Assembly: GCA_030549495.1 (NCBI GenBank)
Contig: JAUIRK010001041.1
Location: forward strand, 1,116,001-1,180,000
From: Nectonema munidae
Lineage: Eukaryota > Nematomorpha > Nectonematoida > Nectonematidae
Length of the DNA stretch: 64,000 nucleotides
Direction: 5' to 3'
Of the stretch, positions 34,426 through 45,700 are shown one piece after another. A program made the translations under genes and the position numbers. The stretch's first letter is position 1. Each line of letters opens with the position of its first letter. Below the pieces are notes generated by a model. The model was not told where the DNA came from and searched no databases. It was given only the letters and a program-made list of their open reading frames with translations.

Positions 34426-34567
34426 CTACGTTTCTCAGTAATTTTGTTTTCTCAATAATTATAGAAGGTATTTTTTTAGCAAATTTTATTCATATATGAT
34501 TGGCGGAAAAAATGTCCCTAGTCCGTATACAGAGTAAGTACAAAATGATCCGTAGTGCGAGGGTTAA

Positions 34568-35490
34568 AAAGCAAAAAAGTTATTGGAGAAAAGTGGTACT
34601 CAAAGCATTATAATTTTGCCCCCTGATTCAATCATGGTCTACGATGAAGAATACTTTGATGATGAAGAACTGTGGTCTAGTGAGACTTTAAAAGATTTTT
34701 GCGGTAAATTCGAAATTTAGTTTTGATTTGATTTCTCCTATGATCTACCAGTGATCCTTTGAAGAAAATATTTCTGAAGTAGAAGTTGCCTATCCGTGGT
34801 CTGTCGGCAAAAGACCATCGATTAGCATTTAATTAAAATTGTGTATATTTTGTCATTAAAGAATTTTATTTTGAGCTTTAAAATATGATCTTCAATCTTG
34901 AGCGTGTCATTTTTGAAATTTTGGATGGAAAGCGTGGAGTAGAATTTTTTGGATTTTAATTTTACATGAAGATTATTTCCTAAAGTGACTTCAAAGATAA
35001 AAAAAAAAGTCTAAATTGAATAACGCATTAAGATAAACTCTGTGCAACGCTCAAATTTTAATAAGGGCGCTCTCTTTTTTGATTTAGTGGCTTTCCACAA
35101 TTCTAAGTATAATATTTCTTATTGGTGCCGTGCGATTGCGAGCGTTAGTAGCTCAGGACAAAAGCTGATGATGGTTTTTCGTGGTCTCTTTCTCCTTTGA
35201 TATTTTAAACTACTCTTCCATATTATTCCTTCATCTTTTTCCATTTTCTCTGAGGCCTTTGATGCAATGATTTTTATGTGCAATAAATTAAAACTGCATT
35301 TATTATGCTTGTGTTTATATTTCATTTATAAATGAATTGCACGTTGTGCAAAATTTTTGTGCATTCTACCATCATGATGATGTAGCAGGATTATAAGACT
35401 GCGAGCAAATTTTACACGTAACAATATTGAATATATTGTATGCTTTTTAAGTTATCATTAGAAACGTGTGGTGTTTTTTTTGGTATTATT
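34568..35490. other. Intronic DNA with a short acidic ORF-like stretch
   Basis: 34634-34720 (+) reads as a short peptide, MVYDEEYFDDEELWSSE and a few more residues to a stop. It is too short to assign. The rest is AT-rich. Confidence 0.3.
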
Positions 35491-35642
35491 AAAGGTAAAG
35501 GTACAGTGGGGTTTTTTCATCGAGGAGGCACAAATGCGCTGCTTAGATCAAACTATGAGGAAACCAGGCTTGTTGCGGTATAGAATCCAAGACCTTGAGT
35601 TTTCGAATCCAGCATCTAACCAACCCCACTCACTCGATATAT
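35491..35642 (-). mobile_element. tRNA-derived SINE, copy 3
   Basis: On the minus strand: A-box-like GTGGGGTTGGTTAGATGC, B-box-like CTTGGATTCTATA, then CATAGTTTGATCTAAGC and GCGCATTTGTGCCTCCTCGATG, ending CACTGTACCTTTACCTTTA. It matches the body of copies at 10330, 29068 and 47710. Confidence 0.78.
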
Positions 35643-36752
35643 AAAGAATCCTTGCCTTGGAATATAATAGAGAATTTGTCAATGGAGATGACTTAGTGAA
35701 ACCACAACGATTTACTAATAAACAATTTTCAAAACCTCTTTTAAACCCTCATTATTTATTAATAACCCTTTGAGGCATTGCTTTTCTAACATTTTTCTTT
35801 CTCAACGAGTTTTTATATAACCTAAGTAGGCGCTTTTTTGGACACTGTTGTCCCATTATTCTTGAAAAGGACACTATGTCATTGGTTAATTAAGTTGTTT
35901 TTTTTTTTTGAAAAAATTTTTACGCACCCAAAATTGTTTGCGGAAATACTGCAAATAGTATACAATTTTATAAGAAATGTTCATCAATGGCGATCTATTT
36001 TTCCTGATTTTAGTACATTTCTCCTCCTCCAACTAAGCAATTTTAATGCCAAATTTATTGTTTTAATTTTGTTTTTGTTAACTTTTATGTTGTGGGCGTG
36101 TACAGCTCAATGGCTTTTTTCTAGGTACAAAAAATGTTTGCTTTCTTTGTGTGTGGGAGAGTATAGTAAAATGGGCAAGACATATTTTTTTGTTAATAGT
36201 ATATTTAAGAAATTTTAAAGTTGATGTACTTTTACTGATTCAAAGTCTTTTAGTGATGCAATAAAACAAATCATTTTTCTCCATGCACACATTTATTTAT
36301 CCTCAGCACTACAATCCATTTCTTTTATACATCCCTTCAAAAGAGAAAGATGATGGGGAAAAACTCCACATCATTTGTTAGCAGCAATCATGCTAAGAGA
36401 GAAACGTCATTCAAGCAAATCAATAGAGTTAGTACACACACGCACACGCATATTTGCATTGATGAATCCACTTTTTCATGCAAGTGTTGCGTGGCGTTTA
36501 TTTACGAATGTTTGTGTGTGTGTGTGATGGTATGATGGTGTAAAAATGGAAGGAGTGGAATCTATGCTATGCAACACTCTGTTAAAATCTTGTCATACGT
36601 CACACTATCTAATATTTTAATTGAATTCTTGACGATAGCAAGTTTTATAGCCAATTGGAGAGATTTTGGATCTATTCTAAGTATTATAAATTTCTATTCT
36701 TTTTTAATTTTTTTCTAATTGGTGCAAGTTGTTTTTTGGCCTTCTTTGACTT
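35643..36752. other. Intronic DNA with CA/TG tracts
   Basis: ACACACACGCACACGCAT at about 36432 and a TGTGTGTGTGTGTG tract at about 36510 are mirror images across ~80 bases. The 126-residue frame at 35838-36218 is hydrophobic low-complexity sequence without a family match. Confidence 0.45.
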
Positions 36753-37650
36753 TTAGTTTATATAGGATCGAAATGAACTACTCGCGAAATATTTTGAAAC
36801 CTTTGTATTTGCCATAAACATGGATCTTCCTGTAAAAGAATCCCATAAAGATTGTAATGATTCAGAGCAAGATCTGTATACTCCTGCGAGTATGAGTAAA
36901 CCAATAATATAGGCTTCGAATTCACCATTTGTAGCGTCAATCCATTTATCTCCAAACCAATTTTTTCCTTCTCGATTTGACATCAATTATAATTTCGCCA
37001 ACGGACTATAACGCAAAAAATAATAAAAAACTTGACCTTATATCAATAATTTTAGAGAGCGAAGATTTAGTTGCGCCAGGCTTTCTTTTTGAATTATATT
37101 TTTGAAAGAATTTCTTGCTTTTTGGTTTGGAGGAAGTGTACTCCAAAGCATACTTTTGTTTTTAGAATCTCACTGATTCCAAAAATCTTTGAATATCATA
37201 TTCTTCTTCGTAATCTCATAGTACTCTCCGAATCAAAATAAAATTTAGAATTTGAAGAAGCTTCACTATAAGAAATTGTATCGGACATTATAATTATGGA
37301 ACAAAAAGAGAATTAAAAAAATTACTTATCTGAAAAATGAAATTTCAAAAAAAAATTAAAATTTTTTCTTAATATTTTAGAATCAAAAAAAGAAACTAAA
37401 TATATATAAAACCTTATATGGTTTTAAAAATAAGATTAAATCCTCACGGGTCATATTGACCCCATCGCTAAACTTGTGAGTTTTTTTATTTTTTCCATTT
37501 TTTTATAAAAAAAAAATTATAATTTTTTTGTTAAAAGCGTAGAAAAAATAAAAGTCTGTTAATTATGTCTTACGTTAATTTACATGATATTTATAGAAGT
37601 GTAAAGTAAGCTTCGGGTCAAATATACAGACCCGAAACATATTAGAAGGG
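36753..37650 (-). mobile_element. piggyBac D, 5' end and N-terminus only
   Basis: The 5' end at 37650 abuts TTAA (37651-37654) and begins CCCTTCTAATATGTTTCGGG. A GGGTC...TATATTTGACCC subterminal motif is repeated in inverted orientation near 37455. On the minus strand, coding starts near 37284 (MSDTISYSEASSNSKFYF). Through frameshifts it reads LWSTLPPNQKARNSFKNI, then FEAYIIGLLILAGVYRS and RFQNISRVVHFDP, all typical of the piggyBac N-terminal domain. Similarity stops at about 36755, before the catalytic core, so the 3' two-thirds and right end are missing. Confidence 0.78.
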
Positions 37651-37654
37651 TTAA

Positions 37655-38638
37655 GTATAAAAACTCATTTTTAGCTTATAAAGTATTTTTCATGTTAATT
37701 ATTTTATAATTAACAAATAACACAATCATTATCTGGTCACCATCTACTCAGTTGAGTCTAATTCCTGAAGACATGCATGACGCCCGAAAATAAGACTGGA
37801 CTACTGGAAGACGGTTTTGATATATTCATATTATTTTATAACGGTTACATTAATTCTCCATATATATAACTATACCGAAATAAAAAAAGTGTACCCCAGT
37901 TTTTTTTACACTTTTTTTTCTAAACATCAAGATTTTTTTTTATCTCATATCAAACGTTTGAAGTCAGTGATTTATTTTCATATTCTGGTTGCATACTCCA
38001 CATGAGACATTCCAAAAACCAGTGATTAAATTATATTTTTCAGGAATATCAGAGTAGTCCTTTTTAAAATGGTAATTTCATCGGATATGTGCATTCTTGC
38101 ATCTTTTGAATCAGAATGATATAAAACAAGACACGATTATAGACTATAGTCACTCATGAACTTCCTCCACCTCACGTTAGCTATTGAAAATACTCGTCTT
38201 AACACATCTTTAAAACTTATTTTATGAAAGTGTTCATGTTTAAATGTTATATATTTTATGGATGCATAATTAATTTTTCTTTATCGTTAAGTCCAATTTT
38301 TTTTTCTAGGTGCGTCCCGCCCCAAAAAAGCTTGTCCACCCTGATCTGAATCAAATCTCAGTTGTTCAATGTAATTATCTAGTTATGGCATATATTTAAT
38401 TTTACTCACCTACTCTAGTTTAATTATGAAGCATATTTCATTTTCTTTTATAACGCTTTGACAACGAGTGGGACACAATTGTCCTAAGAAATCAAAAAGG
38501 TCTGTTTTAAATATATTAAATTCCATTGAAAAAGAAAGCAGCCTTATATTCAAAATTTTGGTCCTCAAAAGGGCCTATTAAATTTTTGATGGATACAAAA
38601 TTATACGGCTCAATACTTAATTTGATTTATTTTTACAG
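37655..38638. other. 3' end of the large intron
   Basis: AT-rich and without repeats I can name. It ends in a pyrimidine-rich tract and acceptor TTTTTACAG at 38630-38638. Confidence 0.5.
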
Positions 38639-39519
38639 GTTATGAAGTGGCTGGAACCATCGAATCTCTTGGAGAAGCTACGAACCCGGATGGGGATTTG
38701 AGTGTGGGTGATCGTGTCGTAATCTTTCCACATCCCAGTGTAAGCGTAAGTGGCTATTCCGATTTTATAGCAGTGTACGATTTGAACTACGTCATCAAAT
38801 TGCCCGATTCGCTATCCCTGGACATAGCTGCTATGCTGCCAGTAGGTGCACTTTCTGCCTACCAAGCTATCTTAACGGCTAAACCTTTCATCAAGCACTT
38901 GACGGAAGCTGAAAATAAGCCGAACGGCGTCGCTATTCTCATAGTTGGCTCTGGAGGACTCGCTCTGTGGACGCTTAAGATAATGAAGTATTTGATTGAA
39001 TCAAGGCACTACACCGAAAGAGTTAAGATCATCGTTGCATCGACCAATGAAAATGGCTTGAATAAAGCCTTGCAAGAAGGCTGCAATGAAGTGGTGTATT
39101 GGAATGATGGAGAGTTTGAGCAGAATATCATTCAACGAACTAAAAACGCATGTCCTCATGGAGTCGTGGATTTGGTCGTTGACTTTGTCTCCTCGCATAG
39201 AAGTGTTCAAAGGTCGCTTCGCTGCTTGAATGATGGCGGAATACTCTTCGTAGGAGGAAATAGTGGAGTTGATGTTAGAATTCCTTTGCGCCCCTTAGCA
39301 GTTCACGGCCACTCCATCGTTGGGGTTCCTAAGGGCTCGATCGAGAAGCTCAAAGAGTTGGTGGCACTCGTGAGTGAAGGCAAGATCAAAACTCCTGAAT
39401 ACCATATCTACCCCGTAAACGATATCGCCAATGTCGTTCGAAAACTTTCAATGGGAGAGATCACGGGCAGAGCTGTCTTAAAGCTTGGAGAAAAAGAGTT
39501 GAATGTTATTTCTGCTTAA
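38639..39519 (+). CDS. MDR-superfamily oxidoreductase, exon 2
   Basis: Completes codon 96 (G|GT) and encodes residues 97-388. The block GYEVAGTIESLG (96-107) corresponds to the GHEVAGVV signature of medium-chain dehydrogenases, with Tyr97 in place of the zinc-binding His. SVGDRVVIF (117-125) follows. There is no four-cysteine structural-zinc loop, so the protein is nearer the zinc-independent quinone reductase-like branch. The Rossmann dinucleotide-binding loop is VGSGGLALW (198-206), and VDLVVDFVSS, GGILFVGGNSG and the C-terminal ITGRAVLKLG complete the fold. A soluble NAD(P)H-dependent reductase is expected, substrate unknown. Codon use is richer in GC than the flanks, as in a conserved gene. 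Stop at 39517-39519. Confidence 0.93.
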
Positions 39520-40184
39520 TTCACCTCCCTCGTATATCATTTTATGCGCTCCTGTTATAACTCTAATTCTTTCTCTTGTATTCATCTTCTTTCACATCTG
39601 TTGATTATTAAGTTTTGTTTGCCGAGTTTACACGAGATGAAGCTGTGTCTTGAAAATCTTTACTGAACTCTCAACTTTGAAGGGATTTTTTCTTTTCATT
39701 CAACTTGTCAAAATGCTTATCAGCATGCACCACCATCATTGTGTTTCCCTAGATATATGCTTTTGGTATTTACCTCACCTTTAAAAATATTTTTAAAATT
39801 TTGTTGTACAGTCTATTCTCTGACTTTTTTTAAATAGTCATGTCCATTAAAAATGGATCGATTTTTTTTTATTTTTAGCTATTTCTAACACAATACCACT
39901 CTTAAGTGTCGACTCATTATTAACTTAAATTAAGCTATCATCAGTTTATGGTGAGGATATTAAATACTATATATATGCCTACTACTTCTACTACACAAAA
40001 TTGCTTATTAAAAACAATCAACTTATAACTTCAAATAGTCTGATATTTGCTTTTTTTTAATCAGGAAATATCTATCAATTCATCCTCCCTATTATTCACT
40101 TTTTTCGTTTCATTTGTGTTTACGAATTTATGATAAAATTAATAATTAATAAATTTTGTGTTTTACCCTCTTATTTTTACAACA
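39520..40184. other. 3' untranslated region and downstream DNA
   Basis: The 3' UTR of the oxidoreductase must begin here. The first canonical AATAAA noticed is at 40148-40153, which would give a ~630-base UTR. An ATTAAA variant lies at about 39846. The true cleavage site cannot be fixed. Confidence 0.4.
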
Positions 40185-40305
40185 CCCCTCGAGCATGTTT
40201 TTGCAAGCCCAAGTTAGCATCCATGAATGATAGAGTAAAAACGAGGATTCAAACCGGTAATTTGTCGCTAAAAATGCTTACCGTTGCGCTTTTATTTACC
40301 TGAGC
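40185..40305 (-). mobile_element. Probable tRNA-derived SINE fragment
   Basis: On the minus strand, AGCGCAACGGTAAGC (A-box-like) and GGTTTGAATCCTCG (B-box-like) are ~33 bases apart. The downstream body lacks the core shared by the other SINE copies, so it is a fragment or another family. Confidence 0.45.
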
Positions 40306-41376
40306 ACACGGAAAATAATTATGCTCAACTATGAAAGAAAACTTAGATAAATAAACTACTAAGTTTGATACATTACTCTCACTTATCAAACTTTATACAC
40401 GATACACTCTGAAAGTTATAATTTCGTGTTATGTTTGACTAAGCGTTTCTAAAAACTTGAAATATTTAGAATCAATTACATCATATAAGAAAACAAGATA
40501 ACAAATTAAGTTTGACACCAATATGAATATAAAATAATAAATTTGAAATAAACATGAAATGTTATCGTAACACTTAGAACATATTAAAAATGAATAATGT
40601 TCTTTGCACATGAAACATTTAAAAGTTGTACACCTACATGTACCTTTTGCCCTTTAGTCTGCAGTCTGGTATTGAAGAATATCCTCTAATTACTCTACTA
40701 CATTCTATATTTTCTTGATTTGAACAAAATCTGTATACAATTAGAAATATTTGAGCAAATCAACATAGATTGCAAAGTTCTATAGATAAAATTATGAATT
40801 ATTTCCTGCCTCTGTTTAGTGAAAGCTATACCAGTAGAATTATTGATAAATCACCGATGAGTTGAAAGCAGCTATTTCCAAATAATTTACAAAAATAGAT
40901 TTACACTAGCGTCCAACCTTTTTCAAGTAACTTTTAAAATGTAGGCTGTAGAAATTTTGTATATACAAAGAATCGTTTATTTGAAAACAAACTATATTTC
41001 AGAACGACTACGTTCCTTTATCAAGTAGTATAAAGAAGAAGTGATGAAGATAATAGTTACGCTTTTTTGTGTATTTTCTTACACAATGGAACAAAATATT
41101 ACACTTACTTCTTAAGTCTTGTATGTTATATTAGGAAGACACCTGGAATGTGTCTTAGTGAATCTCCGTTGTAACAAATTTATTAAAATAACACGTTCTA
41201 GATGTCATCCCAAATGTAGCATTATTCCTACACAGAGTTATAAGTCTACAAAATTGGATGAACCTACATTTTTAAAAAGATCTTTTTTGACAATTTATCT
41301 GAAATTGATACTGTACTGAAAGTTCATCTTAATTCTAAGTATAAAAAATTTTTTTAATATCCAAAGAGATTTTCAG
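40306..41376. other. AT-rich DNA, no gene seen
   Basis: The frames at 40429-40611 (minus) and 41119-41319 (plus) are unremarkable, and no repeat boundary was recognised. Confidence 0.45.
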
Positions 41377-41989
41377 TTAACCCTCGCAAGACGTAAGAGG
41401 AGTTTTACGTCAACTCAAATTTTCAAAGCTTGATTTCATCGATTATTAAATATATAACCTATTATAAAATTAACATGTAAATTATTAAAATAATCTGAAA
41501 TAACAAATTTTGCTGTTTTTTATTTACTGAAAAAACAAATTAGCTCATACATGGAAAAAAAACAAAAAAATTAACGCCACCAGAAAATCTTTAAAAAATT
41601 GAAAAAACTATGATTCTCATATTTTTTTAAATATTTTTTTTGAAGTAGTTAAAACATTATAAATTATGATCTGGTTGTTAACATTTAGAATAACAAAGAT
41701 TTTATTTTGGGAAAAATATTTCAAATATCTAGATATGACAAATATTCGATTTTTTGATAAAGACAATTTTGTTTGAACAATGATATTTTATCTTTCCTTA
41801 TTTTAGATTGATTTTTTCATAGTTTTCATCTATTCTTGTTTATGTTATTTTTTCACTAAATAAAAAAGCCCAATTAAAAAAAACTTTTGAAAAAAAAGAT
41901 TATTTAAAAAAAAATTATAAAGCAATACTTTTTTACTTTCTAAAGTAAGAATAAAAATTAAAACATACAATTTCAAAAATTCTAAACTA

Positions 41990-43731
41990 TGAGCAATTAT
42001 GAAAGAAAAAAATTGTATGAATTTTACATATGGGCTTTTTACATCTATAACATTTTCTAGTTCCTCTTTTTTCGGCTTGCATGAGGAAACAACAATAACC
42101 GCGAGTGGATGTTGTGGGGACAACAAAATCTTATGGAAAGTTCGCTAAGCTTCAAAGATAGATCTCGCAAAAAATACTTTCTCCCACTTTTACGAGTTGA
42201 TGGAAATTGTTGAGGAGAATTATGCCGTAAAATTATCCAACTATTGTGAGCTAAAATGTCTAGATAGTTGCAAAAAAGTAAAAACGGCCATTTTCTTGAA
42301 GGCTTGTAACATGTAACTCTCTAAGTATCTTGTTTACAATGTCAACTCCAGATTTAAACTTATTGTATTCTAAAATAGTTTCTGGCTTACTTCGTTCTCC
42401 TACCACCTCTATTTTACCAAGGTGCTGTGATGAAAGGATATACACTACTTGGATGTTTTTTCTTGCGTGTTTGTGAGGTATATATGCAGTAAGCGATGCA
42501 TCTTTGCTGTTACTTTCATACTCAGCAAGTTTCAAGTCTTTCAAATAACTAGGTCTGATTATGTGGGGCATAAATCTTCGTGTAGCTCTGACAGTTCCAC
42601 AAATAGTATAACCATTATTATTTGCCCATTTACATAAATTATGGGATGTAAAAAAACGATCCATGTAAATACCACATCCTTTTGGTATATTAGATCCCAA
42701 AACTAGTCGTTTAACTATTTCTTCAGAAGAAAAGTAGTTTTTGTCAGGTAAACCAGGTATATAGATTTCAGGTTTAAAAACAATAGCTTCGAGCATCATT
42801 ACAGTGGTAACCATAGCGGCCAGGCTTAGATTGATCATTATTTTCAAAGAAGTTCTTCCTCTGAACTTTACAAGTTGCTCGTCAATGGTTACCTAATCTT
42901 GAGGAGTATAATACTTACTAAAAATGTGAGAAAAGTGATCATGTAAACATCGAATTGCAGAAAATTTATCTGATGAATTTCTATGGGTTTTGTCGTCAAA
43001 GCAAATGAATTAATAAAAACATATCTCTATTCAAAGCTGCTTTGAGAAAAGGCTCTCCATTCTTATGGGAGAATAGGTATTTTATATCTAAAAGTTGATA
43101 TCTAGCCTGACCAATATGAAACAAAGATGCGATGTATGCGAGAAAGTCACTCATTGAAAATTTTTGATAGCAGTAGTACAAGGTTTCTGACGAACTATAT
43201 TTATTTCTAAAAATCTTTGTTGTTAAAAATATTTAATCAAAAACTTCAACAAATTTATACTTATTTCGAACTTATGTTTGCGGATATTGAAGGAAACCAA
43301 AATTAAAAAATAGTTATTTTTTAATTTGAGAGAATTTGTTCAAAATAATTGTTTGTCAAATAAGTATAAATCTGTTGAAAATAATAAAAAACTTACCGAT
43401 AAAAGTGATCCATTTTTAGTTTTGTGCAGGAAAATATATGCAGTAATAACTCTTGAGTAAAAAATAGATTAAATTTTGAGAGAGTCAGTTAGATTTTTGG
43501 ACCAGCAGGATCAGAATATACATTTCTTATATTTTGCGAAATAGGTCTTCCAACGCTAGAAAAAGGATTCCACCTGTAAATAGTACCATCTCAAGCAGAA
43601 AGACTATCATAAGACGGAAGATCAATGTCTTCGAAAGAACTTTAACTGCTATTTGAGTAGTCTTCCGTGTTACAGTAATCCGAAAAATCACTACTGGATA
43701 CCGTGTTCGAAGAAGAGTTATTTGAAGACAT
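41990..43731 (-). pseudogene. piggyBac transposase E (intron-containing)
   Basis: The probable start at 43731 opens a Ser/Asn-rich acidic N-terminus (MSSNNSSSNTVSSSDFSDY) followed by WNPFSSVGRPISQNI, FNLFFTQELLLHIF and a donor GTAAGT at 43396. Three in-frame stops interrupt this exon. After the intron: YYCYQKFSMSDFLAYIASL, then VTIDEQLVKFRGR (first acidic site) in shifted frames. 42847-42260 has GIYMDRFFTSHNLCKWA (second), TVRATRRFMP, VVYILSSQH and YNKFKSGVDIVNKI (third). The C-terminus continues as NSPQQFPSTRKSGRK and KCYRCKKPICKIH. Several stops and frameshifts make it inactive, but all catalytic positions can still be read. Confidence 0.9.
43207..43396 (-). other. Intron in piggyBac E transposase
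   Basis: On the minus strand, donor GTAAGT follows CACTTTTATCG and acceptor TTTTTAG precedes AAATAAATATAG. It is 190 bp, phase 2, in the position of the 52-bp intron of element C. Confidence 0.78.
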
Positions 43732-44669
43732 ATGAGTGGAAAATACGTCGCGAGATTAGCAAAAACGCAATGAAATGTATTCAATAGCAAAATAACGTAT
43801 TAGAAACCAATTTTCAATCAAGGATTTTCAAGATTATACAGATAAAAATTTCACTCACTTCAACGCACCGATGATATTCTGTTAGCATCAATACAAATTC
43901 TATAGTTAGCACATATGCCATCACATATAAAACAGTCAGCATGAAACTGCGGCGCATATAAAAACGTGGCTTTATTGATAAAATGTTTACATTTCAACAT
44001 ATTCGATATGGTATAGTATCGATATAAATATTGCCCATAAACCAAACTTCAATTTTATATGATTCCTAATGTATGCAAGTTATAGTATGTAATGTTGTTA
44101 TATAAATCAACAGCTTGTATGTTTTATTATGAATCTTTTCTCTGCTAGTTAGCTTCATGTGTTTTCTCATCAACCAAAAATGTGTTTACAAATAGATTTC
44201 ACTAAAAGATTTATGTGAATTATTGGATTTTACTTATGAAAAGTGTTAAACTTCCAGTAAATTCCAGACGTTCAAATGATACTTAAAAATTAAGGAATAC
44301 TCTTCTTTTTGAATAGATAGCGTTAAATTTTTTTACAAAAAATACATGAACTAAGTGTAATGAGAAAAATATGCACAAAAAAATTATTTTTTGCTAATAA
44401 TTAATTGAACATAATGAAAAACAGATTAAAAAAGTCGTGTCATTTTTCAGAAAAAAATATAGATGGCGTTAACTATTTTGGTGAAAATTTCTATAACAAA
44501 CATAATAAAAGAAATAAGACGGTAAAAATTATATCTTTGAAAATATCAAAAAAAGTTATTGAGAATAAAGTCAAAATTTGAAGCTTTTACTTAAAAATTT
44601 TTTTGGGAGTTTTACGGCATAGATCCGTCTTCCGAGGTGGTCTAAAATGGTCTGTCTTGCGAGGGTTAA

Positions 44670-45034
44670 GTCAATCAACTATCTGTTGAAATATCGTTTG
44701 AATAAACTTCTATGCAAAGAATGGAATTGTTGGATCTCTCATTTGATTGGTTATGTCAATAATTATATTTCAACTAATGAGAATGCTTCCAGCTACAGAC
44801 AGACGCTAGGCTATTATAATTAGACTATTTTAACACCGCTGTTCAATGTATTATTATTTATATCAATTTAGTTTTAAACTGAAGAATTGTAGTTAAATAA
44901 TAAACATAGAAAGCTTATCTTTTGTACAATAAAGCAAATTTTCAATTGTATCCAAATTTTTTGATTTATTAAAAAAATAGAATTTTTAGGCCAAAAGTAT
45001 TGTCTTTATCATAACGCTGGACTCAATGAAAGTA
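44670..45034. other. AT-rich DNA, no gene seen
   Basis: A short spacer of about 360 bases between piggyBac E and the pogo-like MITE, with no recognisable feature. Confidence 0.45.
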
Positions 45035-45516
45035 CAGTAGTCCCCCTTAATACCCTACCACCGGGAAGATGACCAACCCCGTGTATTTTCACAATTACGA
45101 TTATAAGTATACAAGTATCTATAAACACATTTAACGAAGTTTAGGGGGTAATTCCATTAATAATATAATCAGACAAATATTAGACTATTTTGATAGAGAT
45201 CTACTTGAATTAAGAAATCATGGTACAGTTTCGAGTGTTTTTTATTTTTTACTTTCAAATAATCGATAAACACAAACACATATGACAGAAATATTTATTT
45301 AACATGATAATTCAAATAATTGTTCATATACAACAAAAATCTGCTAAAGTCATATAAACATCAGTCATATGTATAGAAATACAGATTGTGATCAGAATGC
45401 TGAACATGTTTGTCATGAGTGTGTGAGTTGCATGAGGCAAAAAACAGGAGTTGCCTTGACCAGCGGATTAACGTATTTCATGTACTAATGGTGCGTGTAT
45501 TAGGGGAGGACTACTG
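45035..45516. mobile_element. pogo/Tigger-type MITE
   Basis: Ends CAGTAGTCCCCCTTAATAC and, inverted, CAGTAGTCCTCCCCTAATAC are flanked by TA on both sides (45033-45034, 45517-45518). CAGT.GTCCC ends with a TA target are typical of pogo/Tigger elements in the Tc1/mariner superfamily. The 482-bp interior has no transposase. Confidence 0.85.
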
Positions 45517-45588
45517 TATACCGTCTACAGATCGAGTTATACTACGCCACATTAGTGTTTTCTTTCTTCTCAGATGTATTCATTTAAA

Positions 45589-45700
45589 AAGTGGTTCCCA
45601 AACTTTTTACCTCCAAGCCGCCTTGTTTGATAATAATAATAATAATAAAACAATGGAGCCCTCCTTTTTAGATATTAAAATCTACTTAAGGTGAAATGTT
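45589..45700. mobile_element. Partial hAT-type end
   Basis: AAGTGGTTCCCAAACTTTTT at 45589 resembles the CAGTGGTTC(C/T)CAAACTTT start of many hAT MITEs. It is followed by a short (AAT)n tract at 45631-45650. No matching right end was found. Confidence 0.35.

Larger units (their letters stand above)
32622..34563 (-). mobile_element. piggyBac element C, both ends present
   Basis: Flanked by TTAA at 32618-32621 and 34564-34567. The terminal inverted repeats CCCTCGCACTACGGA are identical at the two ends, and a TTTTTCCGC motif recurs subterminally at both. The 1942-bp element carries one minus-strand transposase gene with a short intron and one detectable frameshift. It is the best-preserved transposon in the window, lying inside the oxidoreductase intron in antisense orientation. 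Confidence 0.95.
41381..44665 (-). mobile_element. piggyBac element E, both ends present
   Basis: Flanked by TTAA at 41377-41380 and 44666-44669. Ends are CCCTCGCAAGACG on both sides, sharing the CCCTCGCA start with element C, so the two are relatives. At 3285 bp it is longer than C. The extra length is a long 5' non-coding region (43732-44665). One minus-strand transposase gene with several disabling changes is present. Confidence 0.93.

Noticed and set aside
35838-36218. 126-residue hydrophobic frame
   Set aside because: Phe/Leu-rich translation of T-rich DNA with no family motif and no splice context; the start codon is not ATG.
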